Counted from the stretch's first letter, positions 28,187-38,607 are shown. The stretch: 44,029 nucleotides of DNA from an uncultured Labrenzia sp. (GCA_937911395.1 CALDSI010000325.1:1-44029); one strand, 5' to 3'. Numbers and translations are program-made. The notes: generated by a model not told the origin, from the sequence alone.

Positions 28187-28470
28187 GATCGTTTCAAATT
28201 TTTCAGCTGGCGTTCATTTAATAACGTCCATGTGTGCCGGGAAGTGAGAGGATGCGTCTTTCCTCTAAATCACGCATGGATGTAGGCACAAATTATCATT
28301 CAGTCTGGCATTTCAGAGGAGAGATTTGACGTTTTGGCGTCTTGATTCGTAAAAAAAGCGTAAATACTTCAACAATTCTAGTAGCATTTTAATTGTTTAG
28401 GTACTTTTCTTTAGTAGCTATTCCGTAACGTGCCTGATGGGCATTCGTAGAAACGGGATTGCGTGGCTAA

Positions 28471-29919
28471 ATGATAAAAGCCCTGATTTCAAAACTTAAC
28501 CGAAATCAAGATGGGTCCATCCTGCCGATATTTGCGGGAATGGTGTTGGTTCTGGTCGTCATTGGGGGCGCAGCTATTGATATTTCCAGGTCTGTTAACG
28601 CACGGGAAAAATTGGCTTATGCTATTGATGCAGCTGCACTTTCGGTTGCAACAGATCTTTCGACATCTGCACTGTCAGATGCACAGATTAAACAGCGGAT
28701 TGAGAACTCATTTCGCGCAAATCTTGCCGATGCAGAGTTTCTCGATCAGGCGATAGAGAATTTGAGTTTTGTTATCGACGATGATGAAGGCACCGTAACT
28801 GTCACCTCTTTTGCTGGTCTTAATAACTATTTTGTCAATATTGGCGGATTAGGGAAAGACTTGCTCGGGCCGGATGCATTTAACTTCGGTACCAACGCGC
28901 GTGTTAATTATTCCAGGTTCGATGTTGAGCTGGCTTTAATCGTAGATGTCACCGGGTCTATGAGGGGTGACATGCCTGCCTTGCGGGAAGCATCGACTGA
29001 TGTTGTGAACATCCTACTTCCTGAAGATCAGGATCAGTCAGAAGCCAAGGTCCGAATCTCTCTTGTCCCTTACAGTACCGGCGTGAATCTTGGCGTATAT
29101 GCAGATGTTGTGAAAGGTGGAGCCTATGGTTTTGCCGACAGTTCGGACTGCGTTACAGAACGTCAAGACTATGATGACGGCACCGAACTGTACGACGTAA
29201 AATACACAGACAGCGCTTATAACTATTATACAAAAAGCAATCCGCCTCCTAAAGCGACCTTCTATGGAGACGGAAGCAATGATGGCTGCTCAAGTGACTC
29301 CGTAATGATTCCGCTAACAGATGATCGGGATGAATTGATCGATGCGATTGAAGATCTGGAGGCGGACGGTTGGACGGCCGGGCATACTGGTGCAATTTGG
29401 GGCTGGAACGTTCTATCTCCCAACTACGCAAATCTCTGGCCGGCGGCCAGCGTACCGGCTGCATACAATGATGATAACATTCTGAAGTTTGCAATCATGA
29501 TGACCGATGGTGACAACAACCGGGCGTTTGATTTGCCGTTGACGGAGTACAAGAAGGTCGGCGAAGAAAACTGCCGGTGGGTTTGGCGCAACGGTGGTTG
29601 GAGATGGCGCTGCGATGATATCTATGATTGGGTTGATATTCCGGAAAGCGAATTAGAATGGGAAGTCAACAGTGACACTGGGGAAGGCTACAGTAATGAG
29701 GCATCCGTCCGGCACCGGGCATATTGCACCGCTATGAAAGATGCCGGTATCGAGGTCTTCGGCGTCTACTTTGGCTCAAACAACTCCTCTACAGGAGCTC
29801 GTAATATGCAAAACTGCGCCAGTTCCGGGAACTACTATCAGGCGAGTTCCTCTGAAGGTTTGAAACAGGCTTTTTCGAACATCGCTAAAAAAATTCAGTC
29901 CATCTACCTTTCGAGATAA
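28471..29919 (+). CDS. TadG-like pilus-associated protein with von Willebrand factor A domain
   Basis: The 482-aa protein starts with a TadE/TadG-type N-terminus: NQDGSILPIFAGMV, one hydrophobic helix, then AAIDISRSVNAREKLAYAIDAAALS. A VWA domain from about residue 153 has the MIDAS motif DVTGSMRGD and a later FAIMMTDGDNN. The C-terminal half carries several Cys and aromatic residues. TadG proteins are membrane- or envelope-associated and accompany Flp/Tad pili, but no tad or cpa gene is adjacent. The 284-bp upstream region is AT-rich. Confidence 0.85.
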   Translation: MIKALISKLNRNQDGSILPIFAGMVLVLVVIGGAAIDISRSVNAREKLAYAIDAAALSVATDLSTSALSDAQIKQRIENSFRANLADAEFLDQAIENLSFVIDDDEGTVTVTSFAGLNNYFVNIGGLGKDLLGPDAFNFGTNARVNYSRFDVELALIVDVTGSMRGDMPALREASTDVVNILLPEDQDQSEAKVRISLVPYSTGVNLGVYADVVKGGAYGFADSSDCVTERQDYDDGTELYDVKYTDSAYNYYTKSNPPPKATFYGDGSNDGCSSDSVMIPLTDDRDELIDAIEDLEADGWTAGHTGAIWGWNVLSPNYANLWPAASVPAAYNDDNILKFAIMMTDGDNNRAFDLPLTEYKKVGEENCRWVWRNGGWRWRCDDIYDWVDIPESELEWEVNSDTGEGYSNEASVRHRAYCTAMKDAGIEVFGVYFGSNNSSTGARNMQNCASSGNYYQASSSEGLKQAFSNIAKKIQSIYLSR

Positions 29920-29940
29920 CGTTATCTCTCATTAAATACA

Positions 29941-29970
29941 AAAGGCCCGTCGCTAAACGGGCCTTTTTTT
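29941..29970 (+). terminator. terminator between tadG-like gene and acs
   Basis: AAAGGCCCG/CGGGCCTTT with an 8-nt loop and seven T. The genes converge here, and the minus strand also gives TTTTGTATTT, so it may work in both directions. Confidence 0.93.
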
Positions 29971-29996
29971 ATTTCTGGGCACCGGGCTGAACGGGC

Positions 29997-31934
29997 TTAC
30001 GCCCGGTTCTGGCGGTTGTCGATCAGGTCGTCGACCACGGCCGGGTCTGCCAGTGTCGAGGTGTCACCGAGATTGTCGAAGCTGTCCTCGGCGATCTTGC
30101 GCAGGATGCGGCGCATGATCTTGCCCGAGCGTGTTTTCGGCAGGCCGGGTGAGAACTGGATGAGGTCCGGTGAGCCGATGGGGCCGATTTCTGCCCGGAC
30201 ATGTTTGACGAGTTCTTTTTTCAGCTCATCCGTCGGTTCTTCGCCTTCCATCAGGGTGACATAGGCATAGATACCCTGCCCCTTGATGTCATGCGGATAA
30301 CCGACCACGGCGGCCTCTGAGACTTTCTCATGAGCAACCAGCGCGCTTTCCACTTCCGCGGTGCCCATGCGGTGACCGGAAACGTTGATCACGTCATCAA
30401 CGCGGCCGGTAATCCAGTAGTAGCCGTCCTCGTCCCGGCGGCAGCCGTCACCGGTGAAGTAGAGGCCTTTGTAGGTGGCAAAATACGTCTGCACGAAGCG
30501 GTCGTGGTCACCGTAAACCGTGCGCATCTGGCCTGGCCAGCTATCGGTGATGACCAGATTGCCCTCAGTTGCCCCTTCCAGGAACTTGCCTTCCGCATCA
30601 ACGACGGCCGGCTGCACGCCAAAGAACGGACGGGTTGCAGAGCCTGGCTTCAGGTCGGTTGCGCCCGGCAGTGGCGTGATCAAAATGCCACCGGTCTCGG
30701 TCTGCCACCAAGTGTCTACAATCGGGCAATTCTGTTTGCCGACGACGTTGTAATACCAGTTCCAGGCTTCCGGGTTGATCGGCTCACCGACCGAGCCGAG
30801 CAGGCGCAGCGAGGACAGATCCGACTTGTTGACGAAATCGTCACCAGCCCCCATCAGGGCGCGGATTGCGGTCGGGGCTGTGTAGAAGGTGTTGACCTTG
30901 TGCTTCTCGCAGACTTGCCAGAAGCGGCCGGCATCCGGATAGGTCGGCACGCCTTCGAACATCAGCGTTGTCGCACCGTTAGCGAGCGGACCATAGACGA
31001 TGTAGCTGTGTCCGGTGACCCAGCCGACATCCGCCGTACACCAGTAGATGTCGCCATCTTGATAGTCGAAAACATACTGGTGGGTCATTGAGGCGTAAAC
31101 GAGATAGCCGCCGGTGGTGTGCACCACACCCTTCGGCTGTCCGGTGGAGCCGGAGGTGTAGAGGATGAACAGCGGATCTTCCGCGTTCATTTCCACAGGC
31201 TCACAATGATCGGACACCCGGTCTGCTTCGTCGTGGTACCAGACGTCGCGGCCATCCTGCATGGAAATGTCGCCGCCGGTGCGCTTGACCACGATCACGC
31301 TGTCGACCGGTGCTTTTTCGCATGCCTTGTCGACATTCAGCTTCAGCGGAACCTTGCGGCCACCGCGCAGACCCTCATCGGCTGTTACAATGCAGCTGCT
31401 TTTACAGCTTTCGATACGCTGGGCGAGGCTGTCCGGAGAGAAGCCGCCAAACACGATGGAGTGGATCGCGCCAATGCGGGTACAAGCCAGCATCGCATAA
31501 GCCGCCTCTGGGATCATCGGCAAATAAAGCGTGACGCGGTCGCCCTTCTTGACGCCCTGGGCATGCAGCACGTTGGCGAACTTGTTCACCTCGTGGTGCA
31601 GCTCCTTGTAGGTAATCACCTTGCTTTCAGAAGGATCGTCACCTTCCCAGATGATGGCCGGCTGATCACCACGCGTTGCCAGATGACGGTCGATGCAGTT
31701 GGCCGAGACGTTCAGCGTGCCGTCTTCAAACCATTTGATCGAGACATTGTGGTAGTCGTAAGAGGTGTTCTTCACCTTGGTGAAGGGCTTGATCCAGTCG
31801 ATACGCTTGCCGTGCTCGCCCCAAAAGCCATCCGGGTCGCTCACCGACTGCTGATACATTTCCAGATATTTCGCGTTATCGACATGTGCCCGTGCGGCTA
31901 CTTCCGCCGGAACGGGAAAAACAGATGCGGACAT
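29997..31934 (-). CDS. acs: acetyl-CoA synthetase (AMP-forming)
   Basis: Acs activates acetate to acetyl-CoA through acetyl-AMP. The adenylation motifs are [18 protein letters not shown], the TWWQTETGG substrate segment and [20 protein letters not shown]. The catalytic Lys is Lys605 in [11 protein letters not shown], the site acetylated in related enzymes to switch them off. Length (645 aa) is standard. It is transcribed alone, about 180 bp from the DUF1761 gene. Confidence 0.97.
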   Translation of the reverse strand: MSASVFPVPAEVAARAHVDNAKYLEMYQQSVSDPDGFWGEHGKRIDWIKPFTKVKNTSYDYHNVSIKWFEDGTLNVSANCIDRHLATRGDQPAIIWEGDDPSESKVITYKELHHEVNKFANVLHAQGVKKGDRVTLYLPMIPEAAYAMLACTRIGAIHSIVFGGFSPDSLAQRIESCKSSCIVTADEGLRGGRKVPLKLNVDKACEKAPVDSVIVVKRTGGDISMQDGRDVWYHDEADRVSDHCEPVEMNAEDPLFILYTSGSTGQPKGVVHTTGGYLVYASMTHQYVFDYQDGDIYWCTADVGWVTGHSYIVYGPLANGATTLMFEGVPTYPDAGRFWQVCEKHKVNTFYTAPTAIRALMGAGDDFVNKSDLSSLRLLGSVGEPINPEAWNWYYNVVGKQNCPIVDTWWQTETGGILITPLPGATDLKPGSATRPFFGVQPAVVDAEGKFLEGATEGNLVITDSWPGQMRTVYGDHDRFVQTYFATYKGLYFTGDGCRRDEDGYYWITGRVDDVINVSGHRMGTAEVESALVAHEKVSEAAVVGYPHDIKGQGIYAYVTLMEGEEPTDELKKELVKHVRAEIGPIGSPDLIQFSPGLPKTRSGKIMRRILRKIAEDSFDNLGDTSTLADPAVVDDLIDNRQNRA

Positions 31935-32115
31935 TTAGGACCTCCCAGAAACCCCGATTTGAACCGGCGGTCGCATTTGCTCTCCTCCCGCCAGTCTTTT
32001 TTGCTGGTGGCCATTATGCGTATGGCCTTCCCCAGCGTCCATAACTTAACTTTCGTACTTTCGTAGGCGCGACATTGGTCTAGTGCGTTCAAATACGTAA
32101 GGATTTACGCTTGCG

Positions 32116-32529
32116 TCAGGCAATGACAAAGGGCGAAAGCAGCCCGATGACCACTGCCTGAACCAGCAGAACCAGCAGCCAGTGACCGCCGTCAATTGCA
32201 GTCAGGGCCCATGGCTGGCTCTGAAAGCGATGGTTGATGATTTGGGTTGTCATCACGATCCCGATCCAGACCATGATGGCCGAGACGATGCCTGCACGGA
32301 CCGTCACTTCGCCTGTGTGATAAATGATCCCGGCAAAAACGATGGCCATAACCACTTGGCACAAAAAGGCAATAATCATCGTGACCGGGTTCGGCCGTGT
32401 CTGTTCTTCGGTTAAACCAGCGGCTTTCATCCAGGCTTTTCCAAGAACACCATACCAGATCGCGCCGACGATAAACGAGGCAATCGCCGCGCCTCCGGCT
32501 GCCAGCAAATTGATACCGTCGAACATCAT
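32116..32529 (-). CDS. DUF1761 family membrane protein
   Basis: The 137-aa protein has four hydrophobic helices and the family pattern AAIASFIVGAIWYGVLGKAWMKAAG. Function of the family is unknown. It lies between acs and the end of the urease cluster on the same strand, separated from both by more than 100 bp, so it is probably monocistronic. Confidence 0.8.
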   Translation of the reverse strand: MMFDGINLLAAGGAAIASFIVGAIWYGVLGKAWMKAAGLTEEQTRPNPVTMIIAFLCQVVMAIVFAGIIYHTGEVTVRAGIVSAIMVWIGIVMTTQIINHRFQSQPWALTAIDGGHWLLVLLVQAVVIGLLSPFVIA

Positions 32530-32656
32530 GTTTGGACTCTCCCTAACGCACTGCGATGCGCTCTTTTCGAACGGACAATGAAATCAATCAGGCCGGAGAT
32601 CAAGCGCACTGGCTAGAAAAGTACTTGTCAAAAATGCGAGGCATCTGACGCCAGAA

Positions 32657-33364
32657 TCAAAGCTTTTGCCAGACCGTTAGGGTTCCAACATCTTCAAAAC
32701 CGATCTGGCGATAGACGGGCAACAGCTCTGTGTCGGTCTCATAGGTGCAGATTGGCCGATGCGGGAACGGCTCGATGAGCGCATGGAGGGCTCCATAGAG
32801 CCAGCTCTTGCGATGGAAGATGTTGGAAGCACCAACAATTTCCTTGCCTGCGTGAGAAGGCCCGTAATTCAGGACAGCCCCGCCCTGAATTTTGTCGTCC
32901 CGCCGGATGGATACAAAATCAATGTCTGGAAATTCCAGCAGTTTTGGCGGAAAAAGCGTATGAAGACTTTCGCTCGTATTCCAAGCCGTAAGCCATTTAC
33001 CGAGCGCCTCTGAGGTCTGTGCTTTTTGCCAGTCCGGCGGCGAAGTGGGTTTTCGTGTGCCTTTTTGTGACCGGAACAGCCAAGTGCTGCTGAAAAGTTT
33101 TTCAAAACCGGACATGCGAAGATCGAGGCAATCGAAACTGTCCTTTACCGCCGCTTTGGAGGGCAGCTCGGAAAGCGCTGTTGTTAGATCCGAACTGTGC
33201 TCTGCGTTCAATGTGACGATGTTTGGGAACAGAGGAACTTGTTTGCCGGAGGCGTGCCAGTAGCCATGGTGAAAATCTGTTTTTGCGCCGGCAGCTTTCA
33301 GGACGGCATCGCACCAAAGCGCATTATTTCTTGCGCAAAGCTGAACAGTTTCTGCCGGTGTCAC
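32657..33364 (-). CDS. GNAT-like protein of unknown function at the end of the urease cluster
   Basis: I do not recognise a precise family. The C-terminal third resembles the end of a GNAT acetyltransferase fold (IGGSNIF-like region, ALHALIEPF, then PVYRQIGFEDVGTLTVWQK). The usual R/QxxGxG acetyl-CoA loop is not clear. It starts with GTG 2 bp after the ureG stop (TAG), with AGGGCGG inside the end of ureG, so it is coupled to urease transcription. It may be a passenger or an unstudied accessory gene. Confidence 0.6.
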   Translation of the reverse strand: MTPAETVQLCARNNALWCDAVLKAAGAKTDFHHGYWHASGKQVPLFPNIVTLNAEHSSDLTTALSELPSKAAVKDSFDCLDLRMSGFEKLFSSTWLFRSQKGTRKPTSPPDWQKAQTSEALGKWLTAWNTSESLHTLFPPKLLEFPDIDFVSIRRDDKIQGGAVLNYGPSHAGKEIVGASNIFHRKSWLYGALHALIEPFPHRPICTYETDTELLPVYRQIGFEDVGTLTVWQKL

Positions 33365-33366
33365 AC

Positions 33367-33978
33367 CTAAAGACCGCCCTTTTCGACGATGAACTCCACG
33401 ATCTTTTCTATACCATCTCCGGCTCGCATGTTGGCGAAAACAAACGGTCGGGCCTTGCGCATTTTGGTGGCGTCCCGGTCCATCACGTTTAGATCTGCGC
33501 CGACATAGGGGGCCAAATCCGTTTTGTTGATAACCAACAGGTCCGAGCGGGTGATGCCGGGACCGCCTTTTCGAGGAATTTCCTCGCCTGCTGCAACATC
33601 GATGACATAGATCGTCAGATCCGCGAGCTCGGGCGAAAAGGTCGCTGCGAGATTGTCGCCGCCCGATTCAATCAGGATCAGGTCGAGATCGGGGATCTTG
33701 TCACTCAGATCCTTGACCGCGGCCAGATTGATCGAGGCGTCTTCACGGATTGCCGTATGCGGGCAGCCGCCGGTTTCCACGCCGCGGATCCGGTCGCTGG
33801 TCAGCGCCTGTGACCGCATCAGCGCTTCGGCATCTTCGCTGGTGTAGATGTCATTGGTGATGACCGCGAGAGAATAGCGATCCCGCATCTCCTTGCACAG
33901 TTTGTCCGTCAGCGTCGTTTTACCCGCGCCGACCGGGCCGCCGATGCCGACGCGCAGAGGACCGTTTTGAGATTTCAT
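33367..33978 (-). CDS. ureG: urease accessory GTPase UreG
   Basis: UreG uses GTP hydrolysis to deliver nickel to urease through the UreDFG complex. It has the P-loop [10 protein letters not shown] at 13-22, the metal-binding [15 protein letters not shown] segment (Cys-Pro-His) and the guanine motif NKTDL. The length (203 aa) is normal. It overlaps ureF by 4 bp. Confidence 0.97.
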   Translation of the reverse strand: MKSQNGPLRVGIGGPVGAGKTTLTDKLCKEMRDRYSLAVITNDIYTSEDAEALMRSQALTSDRIRGVETGGCPHTAIREDASINLAAVKDLSDKIPDLDLILIESGGDNLAATFSPELADLTIYVIDVAAGEEIPRKGGPGITRSDLLVINKTDLAPYVGADLNVMDRDATKMRKARPFVFANMRAGDGIEKIVEFIVEKGGL

Positions 33979-34700
33979 GAGCGGAACAACCTCGAATATT
34001 GTGTTTCGTGCGCCATGGAGGCGATGTCGGCGAGAAAGGTGGAGGTGCCAAGATCGTCAAGACCGGAGCCCATCGCATCGGCAGCCACTTCTAAGATGAC
34101 TGGTTCCAGCGCGGCCAGCACCCGTTGGCCCTCGTTTTGCCCAAGCGGCACAGCGCGGACAGCCGCCGAGATGAGATTGGCCGTAAAGGAGTGGAGAAAA
34201 GCCGCCAGGCTTGCGTCTTCTGGCAGTTCATGGGTTGCGCAGATCAGACCCAACGCGACGGGATAGGGCCACTCGGTCAGACGCGTCTCACTGTTTTCAA
34301 AGGTCAGGCTGCTGAAAACAGCCCCTGCTGTGGTTTGTGAGTCCGGCGGCCAGCTCGCAGTCACAGTGTCAACAAATGCCGTGCCTTGAGCGGATGTTTC
34401 CAGATGCCGTTCCTTTGAAGGTTGGAGCGCGAGGCCAAGCTCTGCCAAATCCCGGACACCCTCATGCGACCCGGCAAACGCCGTCCGGTAGGTCTGGCTC
34501 ATCAGGATTGCGTCGCTTCGACCGGCACCGTGGGTCAGTATGTCCTTGAGCCAACTCTGTAGCGCTTCAGCGGAACTGACACCGCCGGCGTCGATGACCT
34601 GTTCAAGCCCATGCGAATAGGTGAACGCCCCAATCGGAAACGCCGGAGAGAGAAACGTCAGCAGCCGGTAAAGCGAGGATTGGGAATCGGACCCTGTCAT
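33975..34700 (-). CDS. ureF: urease accessory protein UreF
   Basis: UreF bridges UreD and UreG in the nickel-insertion complex. Family features are [23 protein letters not shown] at the N-terminus, an all-helical body, and a C-terminal [13 protein letters not shown] tail that contacts UreG. Length (241 aa) is normal. It overlaps ureG by 4 bp and is separated from ureE by a palindromic repeat. Confidence 0.96.
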   Translation of the reverse strand: MTGSDSQSSLYRLLTFLSPAFPIGAFTYSHGLEQVIDAGGVSSAEALQSWLKDILTHGAGRSDAILMSQTYRTAFAGSHEGVRDLAELGLALQPSKERHLETSAQGTAFVDTVTASWPPDSQTTAGAVFSSLTFENSETRLTEWPYPVALGLICATHELPEDASLAAFLHSFTANLISAAVRAVPLGQNEGQRVLAALEPVILEVAADAMGSGLDDLGTSTFLADIASMAHETQYSRLFRS

Positions 34701-34733
34701 TGCCGTTCACCTGCAACCGGGGTCTCCACACGG

Positions 34734-34846
34734 GTCATCCCCGCATTGAGCGGGGATCCACTCGTTCGCAGAGCCGCTGCTTGGATAGCTCCCAGGCTAC
34801 GGCAAGAGGACGTGCGAGTAGATCCCGGCTCGGAGGCCGGGATGAC
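34734..34846. repeat. nested palindromic repeat between ureE and ureF
   Basis: Imperfect inverted repeat of about 113 bp. Both arms begin GTCATCCC and end near ACTCG(tt)CGCA. Each arm carries its own hairpin: CCCCGC/GCGGGG on the left, CCCGGC/GCCGGG on the right. The arms are related but not identical (about 34-37 bp each). This looks like a REP/BIME- or MITE-like intergenic element of Rhizobiales. No coding potential was seen inside. Confidence 0.8.
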
Positions 34847-34871
34847 ACCCTTAAAAAAGACCCGGAAAACA

Positions 34872-35336
34872 TCAGCCATGAGAGTGCCCATGGCCGTGTG
34901 TCTGACCGTGGCCGTAGGCGCCGCCCTCCGGATCGAAGGGAGCGGTCAACGCCGTCAGCTTGCCGCCAAGCTGTTTGACCATATCCTCAATCACGTGATC
35001 CCGCCGGATGCGCAGTGTGTCGCCCATCAGCTGGGTCGGCAGGTGCCGGTTGCCGAGATGCCAGGCGATCTTCACAAGATGCGCCGTGTTCTCGGCAAGG
35101 ATCTCGACCAGGTCTTCCGGCTCCGCCAGCACTTCGATGATCCGGCCGTCTTCCAGAACGAGGCCGTCCCCATGATGAAGATGAACCGCATTAGCCTCAT
35201 CCAGAAGGAAAGTAAGGCCATTTGCTCCCGTCATTGCCGCACGGCGGCGATGACGGTCTTCGCGATCCAGCGTGATTGTATCTGCGGATTGGCCGGTCCA
35301 TTCACCGGCCGGTTTGATGCTGGCAACCCGGATCAT
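34872..35336 (-). CDS. ureE: urease accessory nickel metallochaperone UreE
   Basis: UreE carries nickel to the urease apoprotein. The 154-aa protein has an N-terminal peptide-binding domain and a metal-binding domain with LGNRHLPTQ, in which the conserved His binds Ni. The C-terminal tail is a His-rich, nickel-buffering sequence ([13 protein letters not shown]). It lies between the GST-like gene and ureF on the same strand. Confidence 0.95.
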   Translation of the reverse strand: MIRVASIKPAGEWTGQSADTITLDREDRHRRRAAMTGANGLTFLLDEANAVHLHHGDGLVLEDGRIIEVLAEPEDLVEILAENTAHLVKIAWHLGNRHLPTQLMGDTLRIRRDHVIEDMVKQLGGKLTALTAPFDPEGGAYGHGQTHGHGHSHG

Positions 35337-35390
35337 GAAGTCCTTCCTGTTAGATGAGCTTTGGGCGTTTTCATCAAAATGCCCAATCCT

Positions 35391-36002
35391 CTAGGCCGCT
35401 GCAGCCGCAACGACCTTGGCCATCATGGCCTTATAGCCGGGGCGGTTGCGAAGGGCCTTGAAGTAGTCGTAGATGCGGCCTTCCTTTGGCAGGTCGAACT
35501 TGGCGGTAACCGCCCATCCGCCGCAATGACCGATGATGATGTCTGGCACGGTGAAAGTCTCACCCATGACATATAGCCCCTCGCCCATACGCGCGTCGAG
35601 GATCCGTAAACCTTCAGCGAATTCCGCCTTGCAGACAGGCTTGATCTCTGGAACGCGAAGTTCTTTCGGGTGAATGAAACTGTTCTTGGCTGCCGTCCAA
35701 AGCGCCCCTTCCAGAACGTCGACGGCCAGTTGCGTGAAGCTGTCCTGGATGGCGCGCTCTTTGGTGCCTGCCGGAAAGGTAAACTTTCCATGTTTGTCGG
35801 CAAGATATTGGCAGATGGCAATGGATTCCGGGAGCACCAAATCGCTGTCGATCAGCACTGGCACCTTACCGGCCGGATTGACCGCGCGAATGCCCTCAGA
35901 TTGGGGCATTGCCGGATCGATTTCATATGGTTCGCCTAGCTCCTCCAGAAGCCACATGACGCGCATTGCCCGGGTCTGCGGATAGCCGACAATCTTGTAC
36001 AT
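35391..36002 (-). CDS. glutathione S-transferase-like protein in the urease cluster
   Basis: The 203-aa protein has an N-terminal thioredoxin-like fold: YKIVGYPQTRAMRVMWLLEELG, then NPAGKVPVLIDSDLVLPESIAI with the cis-Pro and glutathione-binding Glu-Ser motif. A helical C-terminal domain follows. The ORF extends to 36083 into ureC, but ATG 36002 follows GGGAGAA and fits the family start. It begins 31 bp after ureC and ends 54 bp before ureE, so it is part of the same transcript. Its role in urease maturation, if any, is unknown. Confidence 0.88.
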   Translation of the reverse strand: MYKIVGYPQTRAMRVMWLLEELGEPYEIDPAMPQSEGIRAVNPAGKVPVLIDSDLVLPESIAICQYLADKHGKFTFPAGTKERAIQDSFTQLAVDVLEGALWTAAKNSFIHPKELRVPEIKPVCKAEFAEGLRILDARMGEGLYVMGETFTVPDIIIGHCGGWAVTAKFDLPKEGRIYDYFKALRNRPGYKAMMAKVVAAAAA

Positions 36003-36033
36003 TCGTTTCTCCCTTTGCGTGTTTTTAGGGAGA

Positions 36034-37746
36034 TTAGAACAGGAAGTAGCGCTGTGCCATCGGCAAAACGTCCGCCGGTTCACAGGTCAGCAACTCACCG
36101 TCGGCGCGGACTTCATATGTCTCCGGATGCACCTCAACATGCGGGGTGGCGTCGTTCAGGACCATGGACTTCTTGGAGATGCCGCTGCGCACGTTTTTGA
36201 CGGGCAGAACCAGACTGTCGAGACCTGCCTTGTCCTTGACGCCGTTGTCATAGGCGGCCTTGGAGACGAACGTCACCCGGCTCTGAGTCATGGCCTTGCC
36301 GAATGCGCCAAACATTGGCCGGTAATGCACCGGTTGCGGTGTCGGAATCGAGGCATTCGGATCGCCCATCGGGGCGGCGGCGATCGTGCCGAGTTTCATG
36401 ACCATGTCTGGTTTAACGCCGAAAAATTTCGGATCCCAGAGCACCAGATCTGCGAGCTTGCCGACTTCGATGGACCCAATGTGTTCGTCAAGACCGTGCG
36501 CGATTGCCGGATTGATGGTGATCTTGGACATGTAGCGTTTGACGCGGAAATTGTCGTTTTCGCCCGCTTCATCGGACAAGCGTCCGCGCTGGACCTTCAT
36601 CTTGTGCGCCGTCTGCAAGGTACGGATGATCACCTCGCCAACCCGGCCCATCGCCTGGCTGTCAGAAGCGATGATCGAGAAGGCGCCCATGTCGTGAAGG
36701 ATGTCCTCCGCCGCAATCGTTTCCTTGCGGATCCGGCTTTCGGCAAAGGCAACATCTTCGGGGATCGAGCTGTCGAGATGGTGGCAGACCATGAGCATGT
36801 CGAGATGCTCTTCCAGCGTGTTCACCGTATAGGGGCGCGTCGGGTTGGTCGAGGACGGCAGGACATTCGTCTCGCCGCAAACCTTGATGATGTCTGGAGC
36901 ATGGCCACCGCCGGCGCCTTCGGTATGGAAGGCGTGGATCGTGCGGTCCTTGAAAGCGGCTTTCGTGTTTTCAACAAAGCCGGATTCGTTCAGCGTATCC
37001 GTATGAATCATCACCTGGACATCGTATTCGTCCGCGACGGAGAGACACGTGTCGATGGCTGCTGGGGTGGTGCCCCAGTCCTCATGCAATTTGAGTGCGG
37101 AGGCACCGGCGAGGATTTGTTCTTCGAGCGCTGCCGGCAAGGAGGCATTGCCCTTGCCGGCAAAGGCAAGGTTCATCGGGAAGCTGTCGGCCGATTGCAG
37201 CATACGGGTGATGTGCCAGGGGCCCGGCGTGCAAGTGGTGGCGTTGGTGCCGGTTGCCGGCCCTGTGCCGCCGCCGAGCATTGTGGTCACGCCGGACATC
37301 AGCGCATCCTCGATTTGTTGCGGACAAATGAAGTGGATATGAACGTCGAGCGCACCAGCGGTCAGGATCTTGCCTTCTCCGGCAATGGCCTCCGTACCTG
37401 GTCCAACGATGATATCGACGCTCGGCTGGACATCCGGATTGCCTGCTTTGCCAATGCCGACAATGCGGCCGTCTTTGAGGCCGACATCGGCTTTCACGAT
37501 GCCCCAGTGATCGACAATCAGCGCATTGGTGATGACGGTGTCCACCGCCCCAGCGGATCTAGGTGCTTGGCTTTGCCCCATGCCGTCACGGATCACTTTG
37601 CCGCCGCCGAATTTCACCTCTTCGCCGTAGGTGGTGAAATCCTTTTCCACCTCGATGATGAGATCGGTATCGGCCAGCCGCAACCGGTCTCCGGTGGTCG
37701 GTCCAAACATGTCCGCATAGGCGGCGCGGGACATCTTATAAGCCAT
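36034..37746 (-). CDS. ureC: urease alpha subunit
   Basis: UreC carries the dinickel active site that hydrolyses urea to ammonia and carbamate. Nickel ligands and catalytic residues are visible: His136 and His138 in LDVHIHF, the carbamylated Lys219 in [11 protein letters not shown], the HTDTLNESG and [12 protein letters not shown] segments, the flap His in MVCHHLD, and Asp in SDSQAMGR. Length (570 aa) is standard, so the catalytic gene is intact. It is preceded on the transcript by two DUF1311 genes and followed by the GST-like gene. Confidence 0.97.
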   Translation of the reverse strand: MAYKMSRAAYADMFGPTTGDRLRLADTDLIIEVEKDFTTYGEEVKFGGGKVIRDGMGQSQAPRSAGAVDTVITNALIVDHWGIVKADVGLKDGRIVGIGKAGNPDVQPSVDIIVGPGTEAIAGEGKILTAGALDVHIHFICPQQIEDALMSGVTTMLGGGTGPATGTNATTCTPGPWHITRMLQSADSFPMNLAFAGKGNASLPAALEEQILAGASALKLHEDWGTTPAAIDTCLSVADEYDVQVMIHTDTLNESGFVENTKAAFKDRTIHAFHTEGAGGGHAPDIIKVCGETNVLPSSTNPTRPYTVNTLEEHLDMLMVCHHLDSSIPEDVAFAESRIRKETIAAEDILHDMGAFSIIASDSQAMGRVGEVIIRTLQTAHKMKVQRGRLSDEAGENDNFRVKRYMSKITINPAIAHGLDEHIGSIEVGKLADLVLWDPKFFGVKPDMVMKLGTIAAAPMGDPNASIPTPQPVHYRPMFGAFGKAMTQSRVTFVSKAAYDNGVKDKAGLDSLVLPVKNVRSGISKKSMVLNDATPHVEVHPETYEVRADGELLTCEPADVLPMAQRYFLF

Positions 37747-37780
37747 TCATGTCTCCAATCAGCGATCAGACCACAGTCTG

Positions 37781-38194
37781 TCAGCCGCCATAGTCCTCGA
37801 CCATGGCGTTCAAATCATCGATGCGCTGCATGGTCATGACGATCATGCAGTTACGGTAGAGTTCGTTGCCGCGGGTGCCGCCCTTGAAGGGGAAGCTGTA
37901 GGCGGTGCAATCCTTCTCGCGGAATTCGGTCCAAGTCTCTTGCGCAGCTTTCAGAGCACCGGGGCTTCCCTTCAAATGCTCAGGCAGAGAGCTGTCGACC
38001 TCCGTCATTTTTTCCAGTGCGCGTTCATAAGCCGCCGTCAGATCCTGATTTGCCTGATCCAGCGCCTTTTCTGCGCAGTAGGTGCGTTCCGAGTTGTTCA
38101 GCGGATAACCGCAATCAATCTTGTCGTCGGCGAGGGCCGGCATGCACAGGCCCAAGAAGATCGCCGGTAAGACTGCTTGGCTCCAAAAACGCAT
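37781..38194 (-). CDS. DUF1311 (LprI-like) secreted protein, second of a tandem pair
   Basis: The 137-aa protein has a signal peptide (MRFWSQAVLPAIFLGLCMPALA) and a mature domain with Cys at CGYPLNNSERTYCAEKAL and WTEFREKDCTAYSF, the pattern of DUF1311/LprI proteins. The ORF track begins at 38263, but ATG 38194 overlaps the previous gene's TGA by one base (TGATG) and gives the signal peptide. It is a paralogue of its neighbour. The function in the urease cluster is unknown. Confidence 0.82.
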   Translation of the reverse strand: MRFWSQAVLPAIFLGLCMPALADDKIDCGYPLNNSERTYCAEKALDQANQDLTAAYERALEKMTEVDSSLPEHLKGSPGALKAAQETWTEFREKDCTAYSFPFKGGTRGNELYRNCMIVMTMQRIDDLNAMVEDYGG

Positions 38195-38607
38195 CAATTC
38201 CCAAGCCCCTGTGTCACGTCTTTCAGCTCGGATGTGCGCTGGCGTGTCAGATCCGCCCGGCATTGCAACACCAGCATCGGCTCCATGGATCCGCCGCGGG
38301 TCAAAAAACCATAGGACTCACAGGCCTTGTCGCGGAACGGGATCCATGCGCGCTGGGCCGCTTTCAGCGTTTCGGCGGCTCCCTTGAGGTCGTCCGAAAG
38401 GTAGCTGTCGGTCTGCTTCATTGCTGCTATGGCTGCTCTGTACGCCGCATTCAGCTCCGCATCCGCTGCTTCCCAGTCCTTTTTGGCGCAACTGGTCATG
38501 TCCAACTGGGTTTGCGGTTCTTTGCAGTTAACATCCTGCGCCTGAACAGCAGGTGCCAATGCTCCACTGAAGGCAACACCCGCCAGACCGACAACAAGAA
38601 AACGCAT
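38194..38607 (-). CDS. DUF1311 (LprI-like) secreted protein, first of a tandem pair
   Basis: The 137-aa protein starts with signal MRFLVVGLAGVAFSGALAPAVQA and continues with Cys-rich QTQLDMTSCAKKDWEAADAELN and RAWIPFRDKACESYGF. It is exactly as long as the next gene and shares MRF, the DLKGAAETLKAAQ/HLKGSPGALKAAQ block and the Cys spacing, so the pair arose by duplication. It begins 5 bp after ureB. Members of the family inhibit lysozyme in mycobacteria (LprI), but this should not be assumed here. Confidence 0.82.
   Translation of the reverse strand: MRFLVVGLAGVAFSGALAPAVQAQDVNCKEPQTQLDMTSCAKKDWEAADAELNAAYRAAIAAMKQTDSYLSDDLKGAAETLKAAQRAWIPFRDKACESYGFLTRGGSMEPMLVLQCRADLTRQRTSELKDVTQGLGN

Noticed and set aside
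35995-37839. 614-aa ORF on the plus strand opposite ureC
   Set aside because: It is a shadow of the GC-rich ureC frame; the protein resembles no family and ureC is certain.
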